A stretch of DNA of 64,000 nt, taken from the NCBI RefSeq assembly GCF_023343835.1, contig NC_064437.1:49674972-49738971 (forward strand). The letters run 5' to 3'. Positions 24,741-36,600 of the stretch are shown here, one piece after another. The notes under the pieces were generated by a model, which searched no databases, was not told the origin of the DNA, and saw nothing but the letters and a program-made list of their open reading frames with translations. Source of the DNA: Lagopus muta. Taxonomy: Eukaryota > Chordata > Aves > Galliformes > Phasianidae. The translations under genes and the position numbers were made by a program. Positions within the stretch are counted from its first letter, which is position 1. Every line of letters begins with the position of its first letter.

Positions 24741-25589
24741 CCCATACATGCAATTGTCATAATATATATAGAATGTATTCACCATATAATAGCAAAGACA
24801 ATTTTGTTTTTCACAAGATAAAGTATCCAAGCTGGTAGGAATATATATATTTTTTCTCAGAAGGGGGTTATTTTTTAACAGAAAGTGCTTTACTTTTCCA
24901 ACACCACTGTCACACCATTATTCAAGGTACAGTTTACTAAATGTCTCCCTTCCTCTCCAAAACTGATTTGATGAAGTATTCTCTCTTAAGTATAACCAAT
25001 TTCAAAAGAATGATGATTTTCCCATATCAAAGCTCCTGGAACAGAAGCAAATGAAATTTCAGCTTTCCCAATTCACTGTATCTGACTGCTCTTTAGGAAG
25101 CCCTGGCAGCATCCAGCTTCTGTCCAGCTGTCTTGTCCCACTCAGTAGGTTTCAAAAGAGTGGGTTTCTTTATCCTCAGTCACACCTCCTCACATCAGCA
25201 GGGATCAGCAGGGATGACAAACGTCCATCCTCTGCCTTTCATCCCCAGTAGTTGAGTCTGTTCTTTCGGAATGACTTTCTGGCTTTGGGGAACTTCACTG
25301 GATACAATAGTATCATCTCCCAGTCTCGTGTATCAAGCTGGAAACATTTGTTTCCAGGCCGAGTCCCCAGACAGAAAACACTCTTGGACCCTCCCGTTCG
25401 AAGGTAAACAGCTCTAAAGAAACACTTTTGAATGTAAAACTGTCCACAAAGTATTTCAATCCTCTCACACTTATTTGAGACAATCCATGCCTTACTGGTC
25501 CCAGGCACCAGCAAACACCCAGCTGCCGCTGACAGAGCAGCCAGTCAGCCACGGGCTGCACTGGCTGGGCAGTTCTCAGTGCTAGCCAT

Positions 25590-25850
25590 TTGGAGTTAAG
25601 TTCAGACACTGAGCTGCTAGCAGCTGTTACCATGGGCTCCACAGCACAAGTCAATGTGTGGCATAAAGCCAAAATGGAAAAAGCAGAGTGACTCATAAGT
25701 TTCTATTTCCCAGCCGGCTGCCTTACAGCTCCTCCCAGACTCATGAAGCTTGCTTTCACTTTCTGATTCCCAGTATCATACACATCAATCACGTGCACAC
25801 TAGAGCACATAAAAGGCAACTCACAACTGCAGGAAGAAGCTGTTGGGCTT
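25590..25850 (+). promoter_or_regulatory. IFIT5 promoter with ISRE, E-box and TATA-like element
   Basis: The ISRE is at 25752-25768: on the minus strand it contains GAAAGTGAAAG, an exact GAAANNGAAA core for ISGF3/IRF binding. An E-box (ATCACGTG) follows at 25788-25795 and a TATA-like ACATAAAAGG at 25807-25816, putting the start site near 25840 and about 65 bp before the ATG at 25904. This arrangement, a single ISRE about 50 bp ahead of a TATA-like box, is typical of interferon-induced IFIT genes and predicts type I interferon induction. The start site is inferred from spacing. Confidence 0.85.
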
Positions 25851-25903
25851 CAAAGCTACCGGCAAACAGGCAGAGAAAGGAAAAGAAAGAAGGAAGGCAA
25901 ATC

Positions 25904-28900
25904 ATGAGGTAAGAGAGCAGCTTGGTCTACAAATGCTGTTTTTTCTGTACTCTCATGCTATGGGAATGTAAGTTTGTAATTTGCATAACTGGAAGCAGTA
26001 AGGTATGCAGGGACTTAAGCATCGGAGAATAATTTACATAATATTCACTGGAAGAATCGAAGTAAGAGAAGGATGCAATTGGATGCTGTAACATTATTGC
26101 TTTTACAGAGTTGATTGTCAGAAACTGTGTGCACGCAATTCCTGGATGAAATGCAGGCTGCAGTTGCAGCTGCTGACCAGCCAAGGGAATGGCTGGCACT
26201 GATACAGCTGAGAATTTACTTTCTGCTCTCTACTACTGTGAGGACCAGAAAATCATTCTGGTCTGCAGTCTGGAGCAGAAGAAAAGGGATAGCATTTGCT
26301 GAGGACTGTCCTGCAAACACACTCAAACAGGGCGAATTTAGGATGTTTATGACAACTTGGAAAATTGCACTGGCAGATTATGCACAATACTAAACTGAAC
26401 TGCATTTTATCTGCATCACAAATCTGTTTTGGGGATGTTGTTGCAAGTTCTGTTTCGCTAGTCACCAGTTAGCTGCGAGGCTGTCTATTAACCAGTCAGA
26501 AAGAGAGGGAGAATTCAACAAATTACAGTTCTGTATGGTGTAGTCAGTCTGAGCTAAAAAGAAACATGTCACTTAAATCCCACACATGTTCACAAATGTG
26601 AAATTACTCATGAAATTACTCTCTACTGTTGTTTTAATTCATGGAAGTTTTCTGGGTACTCAGCTGAGACACCAAAACCAACAGGAAATGCAGAATCGCT
26701 TAGTTCACTTGCACAGAAACACAGAATCCTGCAGGTTGGAAAGGATCTTCATGGTCTTCAAATATGTCCATCTATCTGAGCTTGAGTGGTGCCACCAGAT
26801 GGGATTAGATTGCCCCTTGATGTGACAATTTGGACAAAAAAATTTAATTTTGGTTTGAGGGGGAGAATTTAAAATGCTTCAAGCTGGTTTGGCAGCTAGG
26901 GTTCATTCTTCCATGGTATTCCCCTGAGAAAAAAGATTTCTGATGAGGTACTGGTCTTATCAGGAACTTGCTCTCACTTCCCCTTCATCCCAGAAAAAAT
27001 ACAAATTCCTACATAGCTTTCTAATTGGGAATACATGGCACCATACAGGCAGGTAGATACTCCTGATTTTACAAGGAAAAAGCAGAGCAGTCTTTCTGAC
27101 AATGGACTATTCAACCAAGAAGTCAGTGGTAAGAGGGGGAACTGACGCAACACGCTGCCCCAGCTGCTGCCAGGCCCATCCCCACACGCATGGAGGAATC
27201 CAGAGGCAGAAAGGCAGCAGGGTCTCCATTTTTATGGAGGGGTAATACATTCCTGAGGCCTGGAGGAGTGCTGGTGTTAGAGTAGAGCAGCCATTCTCTA
27301 ACAGCATCCAGACCACCACTCCTTTCTCTATGTGAGTGGTGCTTTCAGTTCTACTGGCAAGGAGAATTACTAGAAGAATTACTCTAGACTTACAGCTTCC
27401 CACAGTTGTGGCTTACATGAGCTATTGTTGACTAGTGGCACCAGCCAAGGTACTGCCTGCTTTTATAGTACATCATGCTTGGGTTAAAAACACAAGCAGC
27501 AGGAAGTTAATCAATCTTCTTTAATTTATTCTAGCACTATTTCTAAGAATTCCTTGAAGATCTCCCTTCTGCAGCTAGAATGTCATTTTACATGGACTTT
27601 GCTGAAGGAGGATATAGATCTTGCCAGCCTGGAAGAATCAATATATGATCAGATTGAGTTTTTCATAAATCCCAACGTTTCAAATTACAATCTACTATCT
27701 TACATATACCACCTACAGCTCTCAGATGAAGCAGCTCTAGAATATCTCCAAAAAGCTGAAGAAGAAGTTAAAAAATATTATCCAGATGAAATTGACAGGA
27801 GAAGTCTTATTACCTGGGGAAACTACGCTTGGATCTACTACCACATGGGTAGATATGAGGAAGCTCAAAAATATATAAATAAAGTTGAAAACAGTTGCAA
27901 AAAACTTTCAAATACCGCTCAGCTGAAGATTCAGCTTCCAGAGATCTATGCTGAGCAAGGATTTGCGCTATTAAAATTTGGAGGAAAGTACTATAACAGA
28001 GCAAAAGAGTGCTTTGAAAATGCTCTGAGGGAGGAACCCAACAACCCAGAATTTAATGCCGGCTATGCAATAGCAATGTATCGTTTGGAAGAATTTTCTT
28101 ACAGAAGATGTGAAGAAGTGAACTCATCTCTGGAGCCTCTGAAGCGTGCACTGGAACTGAATCCAATGGACACATACCTTTTGGCATTACTTGCTTTGAA
28201 ACTTCAGGACTCAAATCAAGTTGATGAAGCAGAGAGATGCATTGAAGAAGGAATGCAGAAAACTCCTGATCTTCCCTATTTCCTGAGGTATGCTGCTAAA
28301 TTTTACAGAAGGAAAAAAGAACTGGACAAGGCACAGCAACTTTTGGAGAGAGCCCTGGAAATATCACCAAAATCTACCTTTTTGCTTCATCAGCTAGGAC
28401 TCTGCTACAGAACAAAGCTGTTTGAGTTGAAAAACAGTACAAGATATCCACCTCAAGATCAAATAGAAGAACTCATTCAAATTTGCATTTCTCATTTCAA
28501 AGCAGTGGCTGAACAAAAGCCAAAATTTTTTAGTGCCTTAATTGATTTGGCAAGGATGTATGCAGAGGCAAATATGTATCGAGAAGCAGAAGAGACATTT
28601 CAGAGAGCACTGAAGATAAATATTCTGACTTGCTCTGATAAACAAGAAATATGCTACTATTATGGAAGTTTTCTGCAATATAAAAAGAAATCAGAATCTG
28701 AAGCAATTAAATATTACAAAGAAGGGTTAAAAAATGGTAATCATTGTTTTGCAAAAAAGATCAAAAAATACTTGAAGAGACTGTTGGAAAGGAGAATTCA
28801 AGGAGGGTTAGGAAGTGAAGAAGATTTCAGTACACTTGGACACATTCATAAACTAGATGGTGAGAAGCTTGAAGCAATTGAATGTTATGAGAAAGCCAAT

Positions 28901-28969
28901 GAATACAATCCTGACAATGAAGAATATCTGAGTGCATTATGTGAGCTACGACTTTCCCTCTCAAGCTGA
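25904..28969 (+). CDS. IFIT5: interferon-induced protein with tetratricopeptide repeats 5 (spliced)
   Basis: Cytosolic antiviral effector of the IFIT family, whose members bind 5'-triphosphate or cap-0 RNA. Coding exon 1 is five bases, ATGAG at 25904-25908, followed by GTAAGA; exon 2 runs from 27535 (after TTTATTCTAG) to the stop at 28967-28969. The join gives MSTISKNSLK and 479 residues; human IFIT5 has 482. A start at the in-frame TTG at 27554 would lose eight residues and is not used. The chain is helical TPR repeats throughout, with family landmarks LECHFTW near the N-terminus, WGNYAWIYYHMG (96-107), LLKFGGKYY, NPEFNAGYAIAMYRL, RYAAKFYRR (253-261) and HQLGLCYR (287-294). The last two contain conserved basic, aromatic and polar residues that line the RNA pocket in human IFIT5 (recalled). 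It is the only IFIT frame here. Confidence 0.97.
25909..27534 (+). other. IFIT5 intron
   Basis: Single 1626-bp intron between GTAAGA and TTTATTCTAG, placed after the second base of codon 2, the position characteristic of IFIT genes. It carries one CR1 remnant at about 26.72-26.83 kb. No other exon-like sequence is evident; small frames here lack domains. Confidence 0.9.
26718..26830 (-). mobile_element. CR1 3'-end fragment in the IFIT5 intron
   Basis: About 110 bp beginning AGAAACACAGAATCCTGCAGGTTGGAAAGGATCTTC-like, the complement of a CR1 3' terminus, with two further CR1-like phrases (TGGTGCCACCAGA). It is minus-oriented, strongly decayed and non-coding. Confidence 0.7.
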
Positions 28970-29450
28970 AGCACTCCCAAATCCCTTTCAACAACAACAA
29001 AAGCACATTTAAAGAGAAAATATAAATGCATTTGTTCATTTTTAAGGCTAGGGTTATAACCAGTTGAAAAATCCGGTGGCATCACTCCTCTATGATGATG
29101 CAGAATCTGCAGATGATAACCAGACGATGATTGTGCATTTGCTTGCCTGTTCATTGCCAAAAAGCATGCTACCTTAGGCTGCCATGCTAATACTGGTATG
29201 AAAGTTGTCTATGAGTACCTGCAGGACATAAAGCTCCTTAGCTGGAAAACAGTTCTCACTTTCTATTGAGGAAAGAGAACCATAATATTATAACATTTAA
29301 CCTATCCGCTTGAAAGGCATGCTGATACTAACATGGTCATTTCTGTTGTTTTTTCAAATATCAAGTGTCATTTAGGAAAAAAAACTGTGTTGACTTGTTC
29401 AGTTTGTTACCTTGTGTGTTGTTTAACAATAAAAACAACCACTGTTTGTC
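28970..29450 (+). other. IFIT5 3' UTR with polyadenylation signal
   Basis: After the TGA-ended frame, about 460 bp of AT-rich sequence leads to AACAATAAAAAC. The canonical AATAAA hexamer is at 29428-29433, followed within 15-25 bases by a GT/T-rich stretch (TGTTTGTCTGTTTGG) of the kind that marks cleavage. This is the likely 3' end of the mRNA. Confidence 0.75.
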
Positions 29451-29464
29451 TGTTTGGTTCACTG

Positions 29465-29660
29465 GGAAACATGGGTTTATATTAAGGCACTTTAATACAT
29501 AAGATGTGGGAAAAGTAAAAGAAAACCAAGAAAAACAAGTGATGCAAAAAGCGCTTGCTTACCACCAGCTGACTGATGTCCAGCTAGGCCCTGAACAACA
29601 GCAGCCCTGGCAAAGTCCATCCTCAATTCACCCTTTCCAGTTTTTATTGCTGAGCACAAT
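29465..29660 (-). mobile_element. LTR-like remnant of an avian endogenous retroelement
   Basis: On the minus strand this reads as a phrase I recognise from avian retroviral-type LTRs: GCCTAGCTGGACATCAGTCAG, then GTGGTAAGCAAG, TTTTTGCATCACTTG, a T/C-rich stretch, and TATTAAAGTGCCTTAATATAAACCCATG resembling the LTR 3' part. A CAATAAAAA precedes it at about 29650. No paired LTR, primer-binding site, gag, pol or env was recognised, so it is a solo or fragmentary LTR. Assignment is from memory and the family is not named. Confidence 0.45.
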
Positions 29661-29989
29661 GTTACACAGTATGGACGCATCCCTTAGGTCAGATTGCATC
29701 AGCTGTCCTAGCTGTGATCCTTCCCAGGCTGTCAGGCATCCTCAGCAAGCCCTCAGATCTTCAGCAGGCTTTTTGCTGGGAGCAAACATCACTGAGACAA
29801 CTTCAGGTCCTGGAGCCCTTGGTTGTGCTCCCCATCAGGCTGTCTCACTGAGACAGGGCAGGGGAAGGCATCAGCAACATGGGAAAAGCAGCCTCTGTGC
29901 TAAACAACGTCAGCTGTGCAATGACTAAGAGCAATACTTTGTGCTGTAGTCTTTGGCTTTTTTGTTTATTTGTTTTTTGTTTTTGTTTT

Positions 29990-30710
29990 TAGCTGTAGCC
30001 CTGCTAAGTGCCATTCGAAGGGTGGCCTCCTGCAGGGTTGTTGCAGCTGCTGGCCCTCATCTTTGGAGGACAACACAGCTCTGAGCAAGCAGTCCCTGCC
30101 CTGGCCAGGAGTAGAGGAACTTGCTGCCTCCCCTTCCCAGGCTCCTCAGGGGGCTCCTGCTGTGCTGCAGGGATGGCATCACAAATGGCATGTCTGGGGC
30201 CTCTGCAAAGAATGGTGTCCAATGTACTTGGAAGTTCATCAAGATGCAGTCTGAAGGGCTGCTGAAGGTCCCTGTCCAGCCATGGGGCTGTCCTCCTACT
30301 TCATAACAGTGCAGCATCCTGTCAGGCCAGCAGCCTAGGGGCCTCTTCGGTGCAGAACTGCACAATGATGGCACACACAAGTCATGCGTGGTGCTCTAGG
30401 TTGGGCTCCAGCACATGGGTAAGGGCCTCCTCATCCACTCCATACAGGCTGAGAGTGGAGATTATTAGGCTCTCTGCTACAACTGACTTCCACCACCTGG
30501 CCTCATACATAGCTCTTCTACAGCTCCCATTGCAGCCGGGGCAGAATGGGCTCAAAGATGATATGGTGCTCCTGGAAAAGGGCTGCCCATACGTCAGGAT
30601 AGGGGCTGCCCAGGGCCTTGGCTGCAAACAGCACTGGTTGTGGAGCAGATGGTGGAGATGCCACAGGGCCATAAAGGCTGTTAGCATCTGAGTGTCTCAA
30701 AGTTCTTTAT
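29990..30710 (-). pseudogene. unrecognised decayed minus-strand reading frame
   Basis: In one minus-strand frame the translation from about 30687 to 30004 reads as ordinary protein (for example SVVAESLIISTLSLYGVDEE, and HAICDAIPAAQQEPPEEPGK) interrupted by only three in-frame stops, at about 30382, 30322 and 30301. All three are TGA, the codon expected when CGA decays by CpG deamination. Upstream, a segment in a neighbouring frame (about 30700-30520) looks protein-like too, implying a small indel. I cannot name the family. It may be a retrocopy, a retroelement-carried frame (an LTR-like piece lies just downstream) or a DNA-transposon gene. No splice sites are needed to read it. Confidence 0.45.
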
Positions 30711-31064
30711 GCACTGCTGGCAGTGCTAAAAATTATCAGCTATAAAGCCAATTAGAAATCATATTCTGCACTTACTTGCACTGAGTTCTGTTATGCTGCA
30801 CAAAACGCAGCATTACTGCAGGCAGGATTCATTTGCAGTAGGATCCATCTGTTTCTGTCTTGGGCAGATGTTGCCCCAGCCAAGCTCTGGGCAGCCAGAG
30901 AGGTTCAGCAATGCAGTGCTCCATCCAAGGTTATATCCTCCACTGGTGCTCAATAGGGCTGGTGGGAATGCAGCGTTATTCTGTTCACAACTTGCCCAAT
31001 ATCTGCGTATTGCCGCATTGCGCCCTGCCATTGTACCCTGTATGAGAACAGCATGAATAGCATC

Positions 31065-33360
31065 ATTTCTGAAAAAAAGAAAAAAAAAAAGAAAAAAAGA
31101 AAGAAAAAAATGTTGCAGATATATTACTGATTTTTAAAAGTATTATAATCCATTTCACATGTCAGAATGGAGAAGTTCATTTCTGTTTCTGCAGAGCAAA
31201 GAGTAGAAGCTTGTCGTGAGGATTTGCAAACTTGGGTTGTATTCTTAGTTATTCTACTTCCATTTCTTTGCCTCATCCCTTCTGAGTTTCTTAGATGGAG
31301 AATTTCACCACAGGGCTGATATTTTATACTTAGTTTTACGCACAGAAAGCATCATTCTGGTACCTATGCCTTTAGGTCAAAGCAGAAACAGCGCTAGAAA
31401 CCCTGAAATGATTCTACCATTTTCTACAAAAAATGTCTGCGTATAAAACAAATGGGATGTTTTCTGCTGAATTGATATTTAAAACAATAAATATTGCCTT
31501 GTTTATGAATGAATGTTCATGTTTATAAACAGGAAACCCTATGAAAAAATATCTTGAAATTGTTTAATACAATCCCCGTATGCTAATAATTTGTTACCAA
31601 ATTTGTATTATTTACCCATATCAAAATGTGATAGCACTATTCCAACAAGCTTTTATAACATGCAGTTATGGCACCAACAACTGTTGACATATCATGATGT
31701 GGTAAAGAAAACCAAACAACTAAATTTTTGTAAAACGAGTGTTTGATCACTTATAAATTGCTGAAATAATCTCTTATAGACCACACTACTCCCTATTTTT
31801 TTAATACAAAACATTTGTAGTGGAATCTAAAACAATATTTTCATCACTACTAACACACATAACATCTTTCTTCCAAGTGTGCACATTGTGTCCAACTCAC
31901 AAAATACTGTTTTTTTTGTTTTTGTTTTTTTTTTCTCTTTTTATCAACGTACACTAAAATGAAACATAGGACCTCAAACTCATTTGCCACACAGAACTGA
32001 AGAAAGGCTGTGCTGACAGTTTTAAACAGCTTTGGCACTCTCACCTCTTAATTTGCGGTCTGTGCAGGAATTCACACTACTTGCTCTGACCATAGTGGGG
32101 CATAGCAGGACTGGTAAATGCTTTGAGCACAGACAGCTGAAGTCAAACAGTTTTAATGCATTGTATTTGAAATATGCATGAAAAATAAAAGTAATTGATA
32201 CACACAGTATTGATAGATATAAAATACATTATGACCCTGTGACTGTTCTCTTATCTAAGTCAAAGTCGTGAACAGCAGCCCGCGTTGGTCTCCCCCTTGA
32301 GGCACAGAATGGAATTGGACACCAACAGCAAACACCAAGCGTACTGCAGGCGATCAACAACATTACAGCATTAATGAAACTTATCTGGACTCCAATCAAT
32401 TTGCTAATGAATAGACTACAGCTTCATACATCATCAAACAGAAAAAATCTTCATCTCAGAATGTGAAGTTTCTCTATCTCTTAATGGATTCACCAAGGAA
32501 ATGTAGAAGCATCCCATTTTTAATGAACTGACCATCAGTAATTTGCATTATGAGCTACATTCAGTCTCCAGGTCTCACAGAGTAGCCAGCTGTAGTAAAT
32601 ATCCCTAGCACAAGTAGCAGGAAATCATTGGCAAATCACAGCTGTTGCTTTCTGTCCAGAACAAGTGACCTGATCAGTCAGTACAAGTGAGTAAGTAGAA
32701 TCACCTAAAGATACAGCTCCTGGATGCAAAAAAGGGACACTCTGGCCATTGCAGTACACGGGAGCAATTTGTCAGCCAACATTCTCTTTACTAATAGCTG
32801 GTGTGGTGAGCTATTACTTCTCAATAATCTGCTTGCGCAGATCTAATTTTTCCTAAAAGCTAGAGATGTTCAGATGGCAGAGCAGCCATGATCCCTTCTT
32901 ACACCCACTCAGAAAACACCAGCTGGAGGATCATACCTGGAATGTCAACATTCAGAATTTCAGCCTCTAGAGGTTTCCAGGGAAAAAAACAACCAACCAA
33001 AAACCACCAGCAACCAAACCACCTGAACATTTTGCTGCAGGGGGACTGGGAAAGCAGCTCTCAAGCCACCCTTGAAATGAACTTGCAACGTATGCACAAG
33101 ATTCAGGCACACTATAGAAATTAAAGCTGCTTCAGATATACTTTCAGCATAAATCACAGCTTTCTGTCAGATTTTCTAAAAAATGACTTTGGCATTCAAA
33201 ACAGTCATTGGCAAAGAGATGCAGCCTAAAAAATGGAGAGGCTTTCTGGTGGCACCTGTGATTACTCCATTGAAAACTAACAGACAGGAACACTGAAATG
33301 TCTATTTCATTAATACTATTTTTTAAATAATTTAAACATTATTTTTCATCTTTGGTGACT
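31065..33360. other. spacer between IFIT5 and SLC16A12 3' ends
   Basis: AT-rich spacer between two convergent genes. It opens with an A/G-rich low-complexity tract (31070-31108) and has a T-rich tract at 31910-31935. Its right end is probably SLC16A12 3' UTR: a minus-strand AATAAA at about 33367-33372 would give a roughly 290-base UTR. No coding exon or RNA gene is recognisable. Confidence 0.45.
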
Positions 33361-33658
33361 GATTACTTTATTGTTTTCTTTTGATCATAGCCAATTATAT
33401 TTTTTCAGGTTACCTGTGGAGTCAACATACTGCTTTAGAACTAAATCTGTTGAAACTTTTATCTACCAACTCTATTCTCAGTATAGTTTTGATCTACTAC
33501 TGCTTCAACTTCCTATGCTGTTTGCAGATCCTAGCCTATCAAAACATGACAGAAATAACTGGCCTTGTGTCACAGGACTATCATTTTCAGCACTGCAGCA
33601 TGCTGCAGTCTCCTCTGTCTCATCGTAGTTGCACAGTACTGAATCTTGACAGTGATTG

Positions 33659-36600
33659 TCATCTGTTGCTGTAGCTGTTCGTGTCCACAGGCAAAAACTC
33701 AGCATCCTTGTGGTCTAATTCTCCTGTGACAGAATAAGCTATTGCTCCATTTGTCCAGATGTGCTGTTTGCTGTGAGTATCGTTGGAGAGTGACTTCAAA
33801 CGCGTCCTCTTCATTTTCTTTGCCACTCTGGCAAAACATAATAACACTGAACTAAATATCATAGAAAATCCACACAGGAGGAATGATGCCGTGTAACTGC
33901 CAGTTGTATCCACAAGCCAACCTGCAGGAAGACAAATTACATTTTTTTATTTACAAATCCTGTGATCAGCTGCACTTTGGGGATTTTATCACATATGAAT
34001 ACCATAAAACCAGAGAGGCTCACATCACTGTCACTATTCTTTTACCTCTTGGGGTGGGAGAAAATTGGTCCATAGCATCAGCAGGAATATAAGATTTTTA
34101 TGGGTTTTTGTTCAGATGTCAAGCCCACAAGAAAAACACAGCAGTCATCCCCACAGTACTACATAAACATCTTCACACCATCAGTCTTTAGACATGCTTA
34201 ACAACTTAACTACTGTGTGCATGAGATCCTCATACCAAAATTGCTAGTGAGCTGCGCCTTGGGCTCATGCATCAGTTAAAGCATTTCCTTTTGCAATATT
34301 TTTTGCTATTGAAAATTAAATTAAGAACTTCAGGAACAGAGATTAATTGGAAATTGCTGTGAACAGCAGACAAGATATGCAAGACATACCTATACATGGC
34401 TCTCTGGAAAAAAACTCTCTAACTTTCCATAATATTCAAAACTATGTCAAGAGCTTTCCAAAGAATAACAAGAGTAAAGTTTCCCATCATCACTCTTTTG
34501 CAATTTAACTGTTAGGGAAAATGATGGGTGAGCTTGGGACAAACAGTAGTGAAACTGACTCAATCATCTGTCCAAAGCAGCTCAGAGATGAAAAGATTAA
34601 GTCCTCATGATGAAAAAAAACAACAACAACAAAAAAAAAACCCACAAAACTTGGAATGAATTGCTTCAGCTAGCATTTTCAAAACTGCATAACTCCAGAT
34701 AAATCTTTCATTTCTTCACGATGTGAAGTGGTAATGTCACAGCCCTTAGAAGCTTAGGTTATTCTGCTTTTGGTCAAGAGGTGAAAGTAATAAGATTACA
34801 GAAAAGTCATTTGTGAACTGACCTGCAACGGGTGGGCTCACTAGATATGGTATGGCATGCAGGAAGTACACAACACCCAGTGCTGATGATAAAGAAGAAG
34901 TTCCCACTACATCTGCCGTCACAACAGGGATCAGCGTTACATAGGCACCGTCAAAGTATCCAAAGGTAAATGAGAAAGGCACAAGCAAGGGGAAGTTTTG
35001 GAGAACTGGTAGGAAAAGGCAGCAGAGGCCATCCATCCCTACAGCAAAGAGGTAGCAGAAGTACCGATATTTTTTCAGACACCTGCAAATTTAAAAACAG
35101 GAAAGAATATCACTGGACACAGCACCTCAGTTGCTATGTAGCATTCAGTCTCTCTAGCTTACATTTGCTCAAATTTAAGTCCATCTTATTACCCAGGCTT
35201 CTAGATGAAAATCTCAACTGGCAATGAGGATAGATGCCAACCTACAGCTGCAGAAACCCCTGGAGAACAGCAGCCCAAACTGCTTTTAGGACTGACTGTA
35301 GTGAGGGCAGCTCCTCACCTGCCAAGATTATGCAGCCCTCTGAAGTTTCAGTGCTCAAAGCAGTATTTCACGGGCTTTCCAGCTCAGCAAGGCACTCCCA
35401 GTACTATGCATAACAAGCTATAGCACACCTCTCTCAGCTGTCATCTTTCACATCAGCCCTCCAACGATGGAATTAGTGAGAGCCAAGCAAAATGGCAATT
35501 CCCCCTCCCTGTCTCACAAAACCAGTGATTGACTTTTCCTAGAAACTGAACAAACACAAAAATATTGTGTCTTTTAGAATCAAAACACCTCTTAGTTTAG
35601 TCAGATGTTCATTTCTCAGTATACTAAGAAACTTATAACAATTTTACATCAGTCCTTATGAGTATATGCCTGACAACGGTAAGCCAGACCTTTGCTTTTT
35701 CTCCATTACTTCTGTACCTCCCCAGCAGCACAGAAGAGATGAAAAGGCACAAATTGTCCTGTTGCGATTACATACAGAGGATCATGCTTGACCATATCTT
35801 GGGCAAGAGGTTACATTTCCAAGGTCAAATGCAAGAGCTTTGCACAAACACTTTGTTTCTTCAGGTGAGAAAAAACAACCACACACACACACACAAAAAA
35901 AAAACCCAACAAAACAAACAACCACCAAGCAAAAGCCAATGAAGAGACAAAACATTTCTGAAAGTTAGATTGTGTGTTGGTTTTCTGGAGAAGTTACATG
36001 TGCTACAGAAAATGTCCATAATGTTAATTCTTATATGCATTGCACCCTACTTGCATGCAGCCTCCTACTGGCTAAAGCTTGCATTTCCTTAGCTATAAGC
36101 CATTACCTTCTGTCTGTTAGCCATCCAAAGGTGATATTACCAATGATATCAATGACGCCAAGTATGGACATGAGGAAGGCAGCCTGGTGATGGCTCACTC
36201 CAACGCTTAAAGCATAAGGCACTAAGTAGACAAACAGAGGGCTGCAGCCGTATGCCATAAATAAAACAGACACTGCTAGCACCATGAAGCCTGGCATGAG
36301 TAAAAAGTCATATTCCTTCCATGAACAGTAACATAAACACTCATGTGACCATGTTTTGATTAAAGGTGAACAGAGAGACATTCTCTTCAAGCCTTGTTTC
36401 TGCGCTTCAGGGACATAATCTTTTTCAAGAAGTCCCGGAACAGTTTTACGGTCCTCCTCAAGGGCAATAGGCCGCATCAAGGCACCACAGACACAGAGGT
36501 TCAGGACAAAACCTCCTAGGATAAGTAATGCCCCACGCCAGGAAAACTGCTCGATTAAAAGTTGAACCACAGGAGCCAGGATGAAGGTACCGATTCCACT

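Noticed and set aside
22200-25580. An IFIT pseudogene after the upstream promoter copy
   Set aside because: I looked for IFIT landmarks (HFTW, WGNYAW, RYAAKFYRR) on both strands and saw none; the interval is spacer plus CR1. A tblastn search could still find a very decayed piece.
27554-28969. IFIT5 starting at the in-frame TTG at 27554
   Set aside because: The codons upstream are open to a good splice acceptor at 27534, and a five-base exon ATGAG|GTAAGA at 25904 restores the family N-terminus and intron phase.
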